64,000 bases of DNA from Psychroserpens mesophilus. Its GTDB lineage: Bacteria > Bacteroidota > Bacteroidia > Flavobacteriales > Flavobacteriaceae. A program made the position numbers and the translations under genes. Under the pieces are notes generated by a model, which did not search any database, was not told the origin of the DNA, and worked only from the letters and a program-made list of their open reading frames with translations. This document shows, in pieces, positions 9,510 through 18,071 of the stretch. The stretch lies in NCBI RefSeq assembly GCF_000826645.1, contig NZ_JXJP01000001.1, forward strand, positions 1 to 64,000. The letters are read 5' to 3'. Positions within the stretch are counted from its first letter, which is position 1. Every line of letters begins with the position of its first letter.

Positions 9510-9944
9510 TTAAAACCAATTAGACCAAGGAATTCTAGATAATACTAGAAGTAAACCAAGTGTATAAAAAATAGCAAGTACTTTAAATTTTGGTTTTGAG
9601 GTGAGTTTTTTTTTGTGTTTTGAATAGCCAATAGTAATAAAAGTAACAGCAAGTATTCCAACAAATGGATGCTCTACAGCTAATAATCTCGCTGCTGAAC
9701 TCAACCCACTCATTCCATTGGCGCTGATGTTTTTGAAACCGTTAGGTGAAACAAAATAAAGTGCCAATCCAATGAGTAATTGAATATGGGTTACAATAAG
9801 TGTGAATAATGCGATTCTAAAATCTATGGCTTGAAATTCCTTGCCACTTAGGTATTTGGTAATTGCATTGAAACTGGCAATAACAATCATTGTTAATACC
9901 AAGTAGGCCCAATAAGAATGAATCATTTGAAGGATACTATACAT
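9510..9944 (-). CDS. Four-helix membrane protein with conserved-looking histidines
   Basis: This predicted inner-membrane protein has four hydrophobic helices. From the internal ATG at 9944 it is 144 residues; an upstream start at 9968 would add eight. Histidines lie near the membrane face in helix 1 (MIHSYWAY), helix 2 (VTHIQLL) and helix 3 (VEHPFVG). This pattern is compatible with b-type haem binding, but that is only an inference and I do not recognise a named family. It is monocistronic, between a convergent nuclease gene and the divergent ppc gene. Confidence 0.7.
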   Translation of the reverse strand: MYSILQMIHSYWAYLVLTMIVIASFNAITKYLSGKEFQAIDFRIALFTLIVTHIQLLIGLALYFVSPNGFKNISANGMSGLSSAARLLAVEHPFVGILAVTFITIGYSKHKKKLTSKPKFKVLAIFYTLGLLLVLSRIPWSNWF

Positions 9945-10148
9945 CGTTTTAATTTGAAAAGTTAACATTGCAAATGTACTAATTATATAGAGACGCTTAA
10001 TTACACTTTAGAAAATTCATACAAAAGCGCATATAATTATGTGGCATTGCTAGTAATACTTCTTTGTGTTAATTTTTATGTAAAAATGTTATCTCATTTT
10101 TTAAAATTAGTAACGCTTACATTACCTTTATACAAAGAAGCTAATATT

Positions 10149-12734
10149 ATGTCCACACAACCAAAACTTATAAGGTTTAATCAAAACGTCGTATCAAAAT
10201 ACCAGATATACAATAGTATTTTTATGACGTTGCCTTTTGATTCCATTTCAAAAACAGTGGTACTGCTTCCTCTTTTTTATGAAACTTGTAAAAAAGGATT
10301 TGAGAATGGCGAAAACCCGACAACAATAGTCGAGACTTTTTTTAAGAAATACCAAGGCAGACGAAACCACCAGAGCCAAATCAATTTGTTATTTCGGTTC
10401 ATTCAATACATCGAAAGACAAGTCGTGCTTTTTGATGCTGTCGAAGACGCTGCCTTTCCAATAGTTCACAATATGGAAGGTATAGGAACTTTAAGGAGTT
10501 TAAAAGAGAATGCCGAAGCGGATCATAAAAAACAGTTATTACAACAATATCTAGAAGCCTTTAAAGTTAGAATTGTACTCACTGCCCATCCTACACAATT
10601 TTATCCAGGTACAGTTTTAGGGATCATCACCGATTTGGCTGAGGCCATTAAACATGATAATCTTTCTGAGATTAATAGCCTTTTGGCGCAATTGGGAAAG
10701 ACTCCATTTTTTAAAGATAAAAAACCTACTCCTTATGATGAGGCCGTGAATTTAACATGGTATCTTAAAAATGTCTTTTATCATTCCTTTGGCTCTATTT
10801 ATGATTATGTTCAACAAAATATTTTTGACGATGCTGAGATAGATAATTCTATTATTAATATAGGATTTTGGCCTGGAGGAGATCGCGACGGAAATCCTTT
10901 TGTGACACCTCAAATCACATTGGATGTTGCTAAAAAATTAAAAGAGTCTATCATTAAAAACTACATCAAGGATGTAAAGTATCTGAGACGCCGTCTTACA
11001 TTTAGAGGTATAAGAGAACGTATCATTACTTTAAACCATCAACTTCATAACACGTTGTTGAATAGGGATGAAGACAATCAAATTACGCTCTTAGAGTTTA
11101 GAAATGAGTTAAAAACCATTAGACAAATTTTAATTTCCCAGCACCAATCTTTATATGTTGATAAATTAACCATGTTAATCAACAGAACAACTCTTTTCGG
11201 ATACCATTTTGCAAGTTTAGACATTCGCCAAGATAGTCGAGTTCACGATGAAATGTTTACTGCTCTAGTGAACGAACTGCAGGCGAATAAAAGTGATATA
11301 TTCCCAGATAACTATTTTGATCTACCACTAAAAGAACAGTTAAAGTTGCTTTCTGGTATTAAAGGAACTGTTGACGGAATTGAATTTAAAGACGAATTAG
11401 CTATTAATATTACAGAAACGATTAAAGCAATGAAATCCATACAGGAACAAAATGGAGAAATTGCTTGTAATCGATATATCATAAGTAATAATCAAACCAC
11501 ATTAAATGTCCTTCAGTTATTCGCTATGCTGAAAATAGTAGCATTTGGCGATGATCTTACTGCCGACGTTGTTCCGCTTTTTGAGACGGTTACTGATTTA
11601 CAGGCTTCTGCGAATGTTATGGAAGATTTATATACCGATAAAAATTATAGAGCACATCTTGAACAACGAGGCAATAAGCAAACAATCATGCTTGGCTTTA
11701 GTGATGGCACAAAAGATGGAGGCTATCTCATGGCAAACTGGGCTATCTTTAAGGCAAAAGAAGCTCTTACTCAATTATCTAGAAACTACGGAATAGATGT
11801 TATTTTCTTTGACGGTCGAGGAGGACCTCCAGCTAGAGGTGGTGGAAAAACGCATCAGTTTTATGCCTCTCTGGGACCAACTATTGAAGACAAAGAGATT
11901 CAGTTAACCATTCAAGGGCAAACTATTAGTTCAAATTTCGGAACCTTAGAATCATCACAGTATAACATGGAACAGCTTATTAGTTCTGGGATTTCTAATC
12001 GATTAAATGATAAAAACCAAGCCATGTCTTCTGATAATAAAAAGGTCATGGATCATTTAGCAGAATTGAGTTATAAAGCCTATGTAAATTTTAAAAATCA
12101 TCCTAAATTTCTTCCATATCTTGAACGTATGAGTACGTTAAAGTATTACGCGAAAACAAATATTGGAAGCAGACCTTCAAAACGAGGAAAGTCCACTAAA
12201 TTGATTTTTGAAGATTTAAGAGCGATTCCATTTGTGGGTAGTTGGAGTCAGTTAAAACAAAATGTACCAGGATTCTTTGGAGTAGGAACAGCCTTGAAAT
12301 ATTATGAAGATAAAAATGAATTTGAAAAGGTTAGATCCTTATATAATGACTCAAAATTCTTCAAAACTTTAGTTGAAAATAGTATGATGTCTTTGTCAAA
12401 ATCATTTTTCGATTTAACCAAGTATATGGCAGATGATGAAGAGTTTGGTGAATTTTGGAAAATTATTTATGCTGAATATGAAACCTCGAAACGCTTGTTA
12501 CTCAAACTTACAAATTCAGAAGAATTAATGGAAAACGAACCTGTTGGAAAGGCCTCTATAGACGTGAGAGAATCTATTGTATTGCCTCTATTAACCATAC
12601 AACAGTATGCACTGAAGAAAATTCAAGAACTTGAAAAGGCTGAGGTTAGAAATGAAAAGGATATTGCTGTCTATGAAAAAATAGTAATGCGTTCTTTATT
12701 TGGTAATATAAACGCGAGTCGAAATTCAGCATAA
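10149..12734 (+). CDS. ppc: Phosphoenolpyruvate carboxylase
   Basis: This 861-residue enzyme carboxylates phosphoenolpyruvate with bicarbonate to oxaloacetate, refilling the TCA cycle. The hallmark motifs are present: LTAHPTQ with catalytic His147, GFWPGGDRDGNPFV, GFSDGTKDGGY, and the mobile-loop DGRGGPPARGGG, followed by TNIGSRPSKRG. The frame stays open to a GTG at 10041. However, MSTQPKLIRFNQNV at 10149 is where Bacteroidota homologues begin, and the preceding 36 residues look like translated leader. The gene has no co-oriented partner; the convergent 62-residue gene begins 23 bases after its stop. Confidence 0.96.
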   Translation: MSTQPKLIRFNQNVVSKYQIYNSIFMTLPFDSISKTVVLLPLFYETCKKGFENGENPTTIVETFFKKYQGRRNHQSQINLLFRFIQYIERQVVLFDAVEDAAFPIVHNMEGIGTLRSLKENAEADHKKQLLQQYLEAFKVRIVLTAHPTQFYPGTVLGIITDLAEAIKHDNLSEINSLLAQLGKTPFFKDKKPTPYDEAVNLTWYLKNVFYHSFGSIYDYVQQNIFDDAEIDNSIINIGFWPGGDRDGNPFVTPQITLDVAKKLKESIIKNYIKDVKYLRRRLTFRGIRERIITLNHQLHNTLLNRDEDNQITLLEFRNELKTIRQILISQHQSLYVDKLTMLINRTTLFGYHFASLDIRQDSRVHDEMFTALVNELQANKSDIFPDNYFDLPLKEQLKLLSGIKGTVDGIEFKDELAINITETIKAMKSIQEQNGEIACNRYIISNNQTTLNVLQLFAMLKIVAFGDDLTADVVPLFETVTDLQASANVMEDLYTDKNYRAHLEQRGNKQTIMLGFSDGTKDGGYLMANWAIFKAKEALTQLSRNYGIDVIFFDGRGGPPARGGGKTHQFYASLGPTIEDKEIQLTIQGQTISSNFGTLESSQYNMEQLISSGISNRLNDKNQAMSSDNKKVMDHLAELSYKAYVNFKNHPKFLPYLERMSTLKYYAKTNIGSRPSKRGKSTKLIFEDLRAIPFVGSWSQLKQNVPGFFGVGTALKYYEDKNEFEKVRSLYNDSKFFKTLVENSMMSLSKSFFDLTKYMADDEEFGEFWKIIYAEYETSKRLLLKLTNSEELMENEPVGKASIDVRESIVLPLLTIQQYALKKIQELEKAEVRNEKDIAVYEKIVMRSLFGNINASRNSA

Positions 12735-12757
12735 GCTAAAGGTTGTTTGAACTTGAC

Positions 12758-12934
12758 TTAAGCCACTTTTTTGATTAAGTCAAAGCAAGGACATTTATTA
12801 CAGCGCTTGCGCTCTGCCTTTTTATACTTTTTGCAACATTCAGATTTTACCTTACCCAAACTATCAATTCCCAAGGTTTGAATGGTTTCGATACGGTTTT
12901 TTTTTAGCTTTTTGTCTTTCTTCTTTTTACCCAT
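12758..12934 (-). CDS. Small Lys/Cys-rich protein
   Basis: From the ATG at 12934 this is a 58-residue, very basic protein beginning MGKKKKDKKLKK. Its C-terminal half holds five cysteines in the pattern CC-x(10)-C-x2-C-x-C. The layout suggests a small metal-binding or nucleic-acid-binding protein, but I do not recognise a family. A -7 box TAATTTTG at 12957-12964 supports expression and the ATG start over a TTG at 12946. It is convergent with ppc and lies downstream of ferritin. Confidence 0.6.
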   Translation of the reverse strand: MGKKKKDKKLKKNRIETIQTLGIDSLGKVKSECCKKYKKAERKRCNKCPCFDLIKKVA

Positions 12935-12956
12935 TGCAACTGTCAAAACAACATTG

Positions 12957-12964
12957 CAAAATTA
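12957..12964 (-). promoter_or_regulatory. -7 promoter box (TAATTTTG) for the Lys/Cys-rich protein
   Basis: A TAnnTTTG match on the minus strand 22 bases upstream of the ATG at 12934. Confidence 0.45.
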
Positions 12965-12999
12965 ATTATTTAAATTGAATCTAAATAAATTTTAACATT

Positions 13000-13518
13000 T
13001 TAGACGCCAGGTTCTTGAGCTGCTGAATGAACTGTTAATTGTTGAATGTCTCTGTCGAATAAATATAAACCACCTTTATCATCACCAATCATATTGACTT
13101 TATCTAATATAGTTCTAGCTGTAGCTTCTTCTTCAATTTGTTCAGAAACGTACCATTGTAAGAAATTGTGAGTGGCATAATCTCTGTTTTCTAATGTAAT
13201 ATGGACCAAATCATTAATGCTTTCAGATACATAGATTTCATGAGCTAATAGCTTCTCAAACATTTCTTTAAAAGACTTAAATGTAATATTTGGAGCTTTC
13301 AATTCTGAAACATGAGCATGTCCACCACGTTCATTAACAAATTTTACCAGTTTAAGCATGTGCTCGCGTTCTTCATCAGACTGGTCATACATGAAATTTG
13401 AAATGCCTTCTAGTCCTTTTACTTCAGCCCAAATTGCCATTGCTAGGTATACCTGAGACGATTCTGCTTCGATTCGAATTTGTTTGTTTAATGCCGCTTC
13501 TATAGTTTTTGATAACAT
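13000..13518 (-). CDS. ftnA: Ferritin
   Basis: This 172-residue non-haem ferritin stores iron as a ferric mineral in a 24-subunit cytoplasmic shell. Ferroxidase-centre residues are visible: Glu17 and Tyr24 in helix A, Glu50 and His53 in DEEREHM, and further acidic ligands and Gln in SEQIEEEATA. Length and the four-helix pattern are normal for bacterial ferritins. It has its own -7 box at 13535. Its mRNA may read on toward the small Lys/Cys-rich gene, since no terminator is visible in between. Confidence 0.95.
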   Translation of the reverse strand: MLSKTIEAALNKQIRIEAESSQVYLAMAIWAEVKGLEGISNFMYDQSDEEREHMLKLVKFVNERGGHAHVSELKAPNITFKSFKEMFEKLLAHEIYVSESINDLVHITLENRDYATHNFLQWYVSEQIEEEATARTILDKVNMIGDDKGGLYLFDRDIQQLTVHSAAQEPGV

Positions 13519-13534
13519 AATGTCTTGTTTTAAG

Positions 13535-13542
13535 CAAAGATA
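13535..13542 (-). promoter_or_regulatory. -7 promoter box (TATCTTTG) for ferritin
   Basis: An exact TAnnTTTG match on the minus strand 17 bases upstream of the ferritin ATG. Confidence 0.6.
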
Positions 13543-13592
13543 AGTAGATAAACAGACAAATAAAATGGAAGTGTGTTATTTGATTAAATCAT

Positions 13593-14495
13593 TTAAAAAA
13601 AGAGGTCTTGTGCCAATCTAAAGGTATTAGCATGTGCGTCAACAATGGTTTTGATATTTGGACTGTAGCCTCCTCCCATACTACACATCACAGGAAGATT
13701 ATTTGTTTTGCAGGTTTCTAAAACGAAACGGTCACGAGCTTTACAACCTTCTATAGACATACCTAATTTACCTAGTTTATCACTTGCAATTACATCAACT
13801 CCACAGAGATAGTAAACAAAATCTGGCCGTTCTTGTTTTATCAACTTTGGAAGTGTTTCATAAAGTATCTTCAGGTATTCTTTATCTGAAGTGTTATTCT
13901 CTAAAGCGATATCTAAGTCACTCGTTTCCTTTTTAAAGGGATAATTAGCTTCGCCATGCATCGAGAACGTAAATACAGAAGCATCATATTTAAATATTTC
14001 GGCAGAACCATTACCTTGATGCACGTCGAGATCTACAATTAAAACTTTATCTGCTAATTTTTTATTCTGAAGATATCGTGCTCCAATAGCCTGATCATTT
14101 AATAAACAAAAAGCCTCACCACGATTCGTGTAGGCGTGATGTGTTCCACCAGCAATATTCATGGCAATGCCATGTTGTAAAGCGTATTCACTGGATTTCA
14201 TAGTGCCATCGGCAATAATAACTTCACGTGTAACTAAACCATGACTTAAAGGAAAACCTATTTTCCGAGCGGCTCTTGCATCTAAAGTCAGTTGTTTTAA
14301 ATCCTGAACATACTCTTCTGTATGCACTCTAAGAATATGTTCGTCTAAAGGGATTTCTGGTTCGAAGAAATTGTCTTTTGAACACGTTCCTTCGTAAATT
14401 AATTGTTCAGGTAATAACTCATATTTGAGCATTGGAAACCGATGACCTTCTGGCAATGGATGTTTATAAATAGGATGAAAGGCAATTTTAAGCAT
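13593..14495 (-). CDS. Histone deacetylase-family amidohydrolase
   Basis: This 300-residue protein belongs to the arginase/deacetylase fold family that includes AcuC and bacterial acetylpolyamine deacetylases. Visible features are the paired histidines GGTHHAY (119-120), DLDVHQGNG with zinc ligands Asp157 and His159, and CGVDVIASDKLG with Asp239. A catalytically competent zinc enzyme is therefore expected; the substrate (acetyl-lysine, acetylpolyamine or other) is unknown. I chose the ATG at 14495 (MLKIAFHPIY) because an upstream start at 14543 would run through the terminator of the preceding operon at 14533-14560. Confidence 0.9.
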   Translation of the reverse strand: MLKIAFHPIYKHPLPEGHRFPMLKYELLPEQLIYEGTCSKDNFFEPEIPLDEHILRVHTEEYVQDLKQLTLDARAARKIGFPLSHGLVTREVIIADGTMKSSEYALQHGIAMNIAGGTHHAYTNRGEAFCLLNDQAIGARYLQNKKLADKVLIVDLDVHQGNGSAEIFKYDASVFTFSMHGEANYPFKKETSDLDIALENNTSDKEYLKILYETLPKLIKQERPDFVYYLCGVDVIASDKLGKLGMSIEGCKARDRFVLETCKTNNLPVMCSMGGGYSPNIKTIVDAHANTFRLAQDLFF

Positions 14496-14532
14496 ATTTG
14501 TAACAAAGTAAATGAAAGTTAAGTTTACCACA

Positions 14533-14560
14533 TAAAAAAACAAGCACGAAAATGTGCTTG
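14533..14560 (-). terminator. Intrinsic terminator after the lipocalin-OmpA operon
   Basis: On the minus strand CAAGCAC and GTGCTTG pair around a short ATTTTC loop, followed by a run of seven T. Confidence 0.8.
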
Positions 14561-14588
14561 CTTAAGTAAACGCTATTGTAATGTGTGT

Positions 14589-15296
14589 TTAATTTTGTCC
14601 GGCTTGCTGTTTAGCCTCTTCAACCATTTGTTCATTAGGTAAAATAGCGACATTTACACGTCTGTTTTTAGCACGACCTTCTGTTGTAGTGTTGTCAAAC
14701 ATAGGTTGCGATTCTCCAAACCAGTTGGTTGTAAATCTACCGCTTTGCAATCCTTTACCAATAAGATAATTCGTAACTGCATAAGCTCTGTTTTTAGATA
14801 AGGTCATGTTGTAATCTTCCGTGCCTACATTATCTGTATGACCAACTACAAGAATATTAGTGTCTGGAAATTCTACAAATACATTTGCTAATTTATTTAA
14901 TGTTTCTTGAGATGCCGTATTGATGTTGTATTTGTTTGTATCAAAATACACACCACTATTCTCATCAAAAGTTACAACAATACCATCGTCAACACGTTCT
15001 ACGGTAGCTCCAGGTATTTCTTCCTCTATCTTCTGAGCTTGTTTGTCCATTTTATTACCAATAAGTACACCTGCAGTTCCACCGACAACGCCTCCAATAA
15101 CAGCGCCAAGTTCGCCATTTCCTCCTTTACCAACATTGTTGCCAATAATGGCTCCTAAAACTGCTCCACCAGCTGCACCAATTACAGCACCTTTCTGCTT
15201 GTTATTTGCATTTCGTGTTGCTTTACAATTTACTAAACTGAAAGCCAGTACAAGTGTAAAGAGACTAATTCCTATTTTATTAAATAATGTTTTCAT
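14589..15296 (-). CDS. OmpA-family lipoprotein with glycine-zipper segment
   Basis: This 235-residue protein has a lipobox ending at Cys24 (SLVNC). A Gly/Ala-rich glycine-zipper stretch follows at about 36-82. The C-terminal OmpA domain (about 110-225) has the peptidoglycan-binding motifs VVGHTDNVG, LSKNRAYAV and NRRVNVAI. It probably anchors the outer membrane to peptidoglycan. The gene begins four bases after the lipocalin-like gene, so the two form an operon with the terminator at 14533. Confidence 0.92.
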   Translation of the reverse strand: MKTLFNKIGISLFTLVLAFSLVNCKATRNANNKQKGAVIGAAGGAVLGAIIGNNVGKGGNGELGAVIGGVVGGTAGVLIGNKMDKQAQKIEEEIPGATVERVDDGIVVTFDENSGVYFDTNKYNINTASQETLNKLANVFVEFPDTNILVVGHTDNVGTEDYNMTLSKNRAYAVTNYLIGKGLQSGRFTTNWFGESQPMFDNTTTEGRAKNRRVNVAILPNEQMVEEAKQQAGQN

Positions 15297-15300
15297 GTGT

Positions 15301-15771
15301 TTAAAGTTTTGTAAAATTCATATTAATTATAAAAGACGCACCATCAACTCGAACCGTTTGTTGCCATTGCATATTCGTTTCTGTTAGCAACTTTAATTTC
15401 ATCCGAAAGCCTTGATTTGTTTCAGATTTTCCCTTCTCATTAGTCGGTTTGATTAAAAAATCATAAAGTCCAGTAGTCTCATCAACTTCATCTATTGTAA
15501 ATACAAAGTATCTATCTCCAGAATTGCAGGATGGTTTTGAAATGTTGTAATTTCCTGTATTATTATTTGGAATAAATTGCCATGTACTACCTTCAAAACA
15601 TTCGCGTGATGCATCGTTTAGAAGCGTAACATTGTAAGTACCAGTTTTGCTATAGTCAATAGAACTGAGAGTCCAGTTACCTTTTATAACTTTTTTTGAG
15701 TCTCTAACAGTTTTTGAAGCTCCACAGGAGAACAAGCAAATTCCGATAAGGACTAATAACATTTTTTTCAT
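15301..15771 (-). CDS. Lipocalin-like lipoprotein
   Basis: This 156-residue protein has a lipobox ending at Cys16 (LFSC). It has the flavobacterial lipocalin-like core: GNWTLSSIDYSKTG near the N-terminus and a C-terminal strand (FIINMNFTKL). It may bind a small hydrophobic ligand or stabilise the envelope; the ligand is not predictable. It is the first gene of a two-gene operon with the OmpA lipoprotein. A 17-base palindrome lies directly upstream at 15777-15793. Confidence 0.8.
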   Translation of the reverse strand: MKKMLLVLIGICLFSCGASKTVRDSKKVIKGNWTLSSIDYSKTGTYNVTLLNDASRECFEGSTWQFIPNNNTGNYNISKPSCNSGDRYFVFTIDEVDETTGLYDFLIKPTNEKGKSETNQGFRMKLKLLTETNMQWQQTVRVDGASFIINMNFTKL

Positions 15772-15864
15772 GATATTTTAGTTTTAAACTAAAGTAATCA
15801 TGCGCTAAAAATCGGACTAGTGCATATGATTTAAATGTTGATGCAATTAATAAACTGCATGTTT

Positions 15865-17985
15865 TCAAAGTTTGTGTAATTTGAGTTGAATTCGTTTTCG
15901 AGCGATATCCACATCTAAAACTTTAACGACAATTTGTTGATGCAAGTGCACATGGTCGTTGACATCTTTCACAAAACTATCAGATAAATTAGACACATGT
16001 ATCAAGCCGCTTTCTTTTATGCCAACGTCAACGAAACAACCAAATGCAGTAATATTATTGACAATTCCAGGTAGTAATTGACCTTCTCTTAAATCGTTTA
16101 TGGTTTTTATATTCTGATTAAAAGTAAACACTTTAGCTTGCTCCCGAATATCTAAACCCGGCTTTTCAAGTTCTTTTATGATATCCTCAAGCGTTAGCAA
16201 TCCGATAGTTTTGGTGCAATAGTGTTTTAAATTTATTTTTTGAAGAAGAGTTTTATTCCCAATTAATTCTGAAAGCGAAACGCCTTCATCTTTTGCCATT
16301 TGTTTAACGATAGCATAACTTTCTGGATGTACAGCAGAATCGTCTAATGGATTTTTACCATCTTTAATTCTTAAAAATCCTGCGCCTTGTTCGAAAGCTT
16401 TATCACCTAATCGCGGCACTTTTTTGATATCATTTCTAGATGTGAATGAACCGTTTTCACTTCGATAGTTCACTATATTTTCGGCTAATTTCGGACCAAT
16501 TCCAGAGACATAACTCAACAAGCTATGACTTGCAGTATTGATATTAACGCCTACTGAATTCACACAATTTTCAACCACGACATCAAGTTCTTTCTTAAGT
16601 TTGTTTTGATCCACATCATGTTGGTATTGTCCGACACCTATAGATTTGGCATCAATTTTTACGAGTTCTGCTAAAGGATCCTGTAAACGTCTTCCGATGG
16701 ACACCGAACCTCTAACGGTTACATCATAATTTGGAAACTCATCGCGAGCAATTTTTGATGCTGAATAGATACTGGCTCCAGCTTCACTAACTACAAAAAC
16801 TTGAACATCATTTCTAAATCGAATTTTTCTAATTAAGGCTTCGGTTTCTCGTGATGCTGTTCCGTTTCCAATAGCTATGGCTTCAATCTGATGGGCTTCC
16901 GTTAAAAAACTGATTTTTTTCAAAGCTCCAGTTTGGTCGCTTTTAGGAGGATGAGGATAAATGGTTTCATTGTGTTTTAAGTCGCCTTTTTCATCTAAAC
17001 ACACTACTTTACAACCTGTTCTGAATCCTGGATCTATGGCTAAAACACGTTTTTCACCTAAAGGTGAACCAAGCAATAATTGTTTTAAATTTTTTGCGAA
17101 AATCGAAATGGCAGCATCATCGGCTTTCTCTTTTGCTTTTTGAAGTGCCTCATTGCTTAACGATGGAAACAATAATCGTTTATAAGCGTCTGAAATGGCG
17201 AGTTGAATTTGATCTGAACAAGCATTTTGACTTTTTATAATTCGATGTTCAATACGATTTAGAGCATGTTCAGTATCAATCTCAATTTTTACGCGAATGA
17301 ACCCTTCGCTTTCTGCTCTTAAAATAGCTAATAATCTGTGTGATGGAATTCGGCTTAAAGCTTCTTCCCAATCGAAGTAATCTCTGAATTTTTGTGCATT
17401 GTCATCGTCTTTTTTTGACTTGACAACTTTTGTTGAAATCATCGCATGACGCTCCAATTGGTTACGAAGATTGTTTCTAATATCAGATCGTTCGTTAATC
17501 CATTCTGCAATGATGTGTCGTGCACCTTCTAAAGCATCTTCTGTTGAAGAAACAGATTCTTTTACAAAACGCTGTGCAGTTGATTCAAGATCATTTGCAT
17601 TTTGGCTCATGATGATTTTTGCCAAGGGTTCCAATCCGTTTTTACGAGCTGTTTCAGCCTTGGTTTTTCTGCTTTTTTTATACGGAAGGTATAGATCTTC
17701 AAGCGTTGTGCTATCTGCACAAGCATTTACTTTTGCTTTAAGTTCTGAAGTTAGAACATCTTGTTCTTCTAATGCTTTTAAAATGGCTACTTTTCGTTTT
17801 TCTAAAGCCTCGAAAAGCCCTTTGTATTTTACAATATCACCAATTTGAACTTCGTCTAAATTTCCAGTGGCTTCTTTTCGATATCGCGAAATGAAAGGAA
17901 TTGTACAGTCTTGATTTAGTAAATCAACAGTGTTTTTTACTGAAGATTCTGGTAGTTTGGTTTGGGAAATTATATAGGAAATCAT
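15865..17985 (-). CDS. tex: Tex-family RNA-binding transcription accessory protein
   Basis: This 706-residue cytoplasmic protein has the Tex order of domains: an N-terminal helical region, a YqgF/RNase H-like domain around 320-450 (VLAIDPGFRTGCKV), helix-hairpin-helix repeats around 480-550 (YVSGIGPKLAENIV), and a C-terminal S1 RNA-binding domain at about 632-706 (PGIVNNITAFGCFVDVG). Tex proteins bind nucleic acids and influence transcription. It lies downstream of metG on the same strand, separated by the metG terminator. Confidence 0.95.
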   Translation of the reverse strand: MISYIISQTKLPESSVKNTVDLLNQDCTIPFISRYRKEATGNLDEVQIGDIVKYKGLFEALEKRKVAILKALEEQDVLTSELKAKVNACADSTTLEDLYLPYKKSRKTKAETARKNGLEPLAKIIMSQNANDLESTAQRFVKESVSSTEDALEGARHIIAEWINERSDIRNNLRNQLERHAMISTKVVKSKKDDDNAQKFRDYFDWEEALSRIPSHRLLAILRAESEGFIRVKIEIDTEHALNRIEHRIIKSQNACSDQIQLAISDAYKRLLFPSLSNEALQKAKEKADDAAISIFAKNLKQLLLGSPLGEKRVLAIDPGFRTGCKVVCLDEKGDLKHNETIYPHPPKSDQTGALKKISFLTEAHQIEAIAIGNGTASRETEALIRKIRFRNDVQVFVVSEAGASIYSASKIARDEFPNYDVTVRGSVSIGRRLQDPLAELVKIDAKSIGVGQYQHDVDQNKLKKELDVVVENCVNSVGVNINTASHSLLSYVSGIGPKLAENIVNYRSENGSFTSRNDIKKVPRLGDKAFEQGAGFLRIKDGKNPLDDSAVHPESYAIVKQMAKDEGVSLSELIGNKTLLQKINLKHYCTKTIGLLTLEDIIKELEKPGLDIREQAKVFTFNQNIKTINDLREGQLLPGIVNNITAFGCFVDVGIKESGLIHVSNLSDSFVKDVNDHVHLHQQIVVKVLDVDIARKRIQLKLHKL

Positions 17986-18011
17986 AACACAAATTTGAAA
18001 GCCGAAAAGTA

Positions 18012-18042
18012 ATAAAAAACCTCGCAGTAATCGACTACGAGG
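18012..18042 (-). terminator. Intrinsic terminator after metG
   Basis: On the minus strand ACCTCG-TAGT and ACT-GCGAGGT pair imperfectly around a short loop, followed by a TTTTTT run. It lies between metG and tex. Confidence 0.7.
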
Positions 18043-18071
18043 TTGAGAATATCTTATTTAGGACCTTGGAA

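Noticed and set aside
11545-11796. Open frame in another reading frame inside ppc
   Set aside because: It overlaps conserved PEP carboxylase motifs and its translation shows no recognisable features.
14907-15387. Open frames on the plus strand opposite the OmpA and lipocalin genes
   Set aside because: They are antisense to clear lipoprotein genes, with low-complexity Pro/Ala or Ser-rich translations and no family match.
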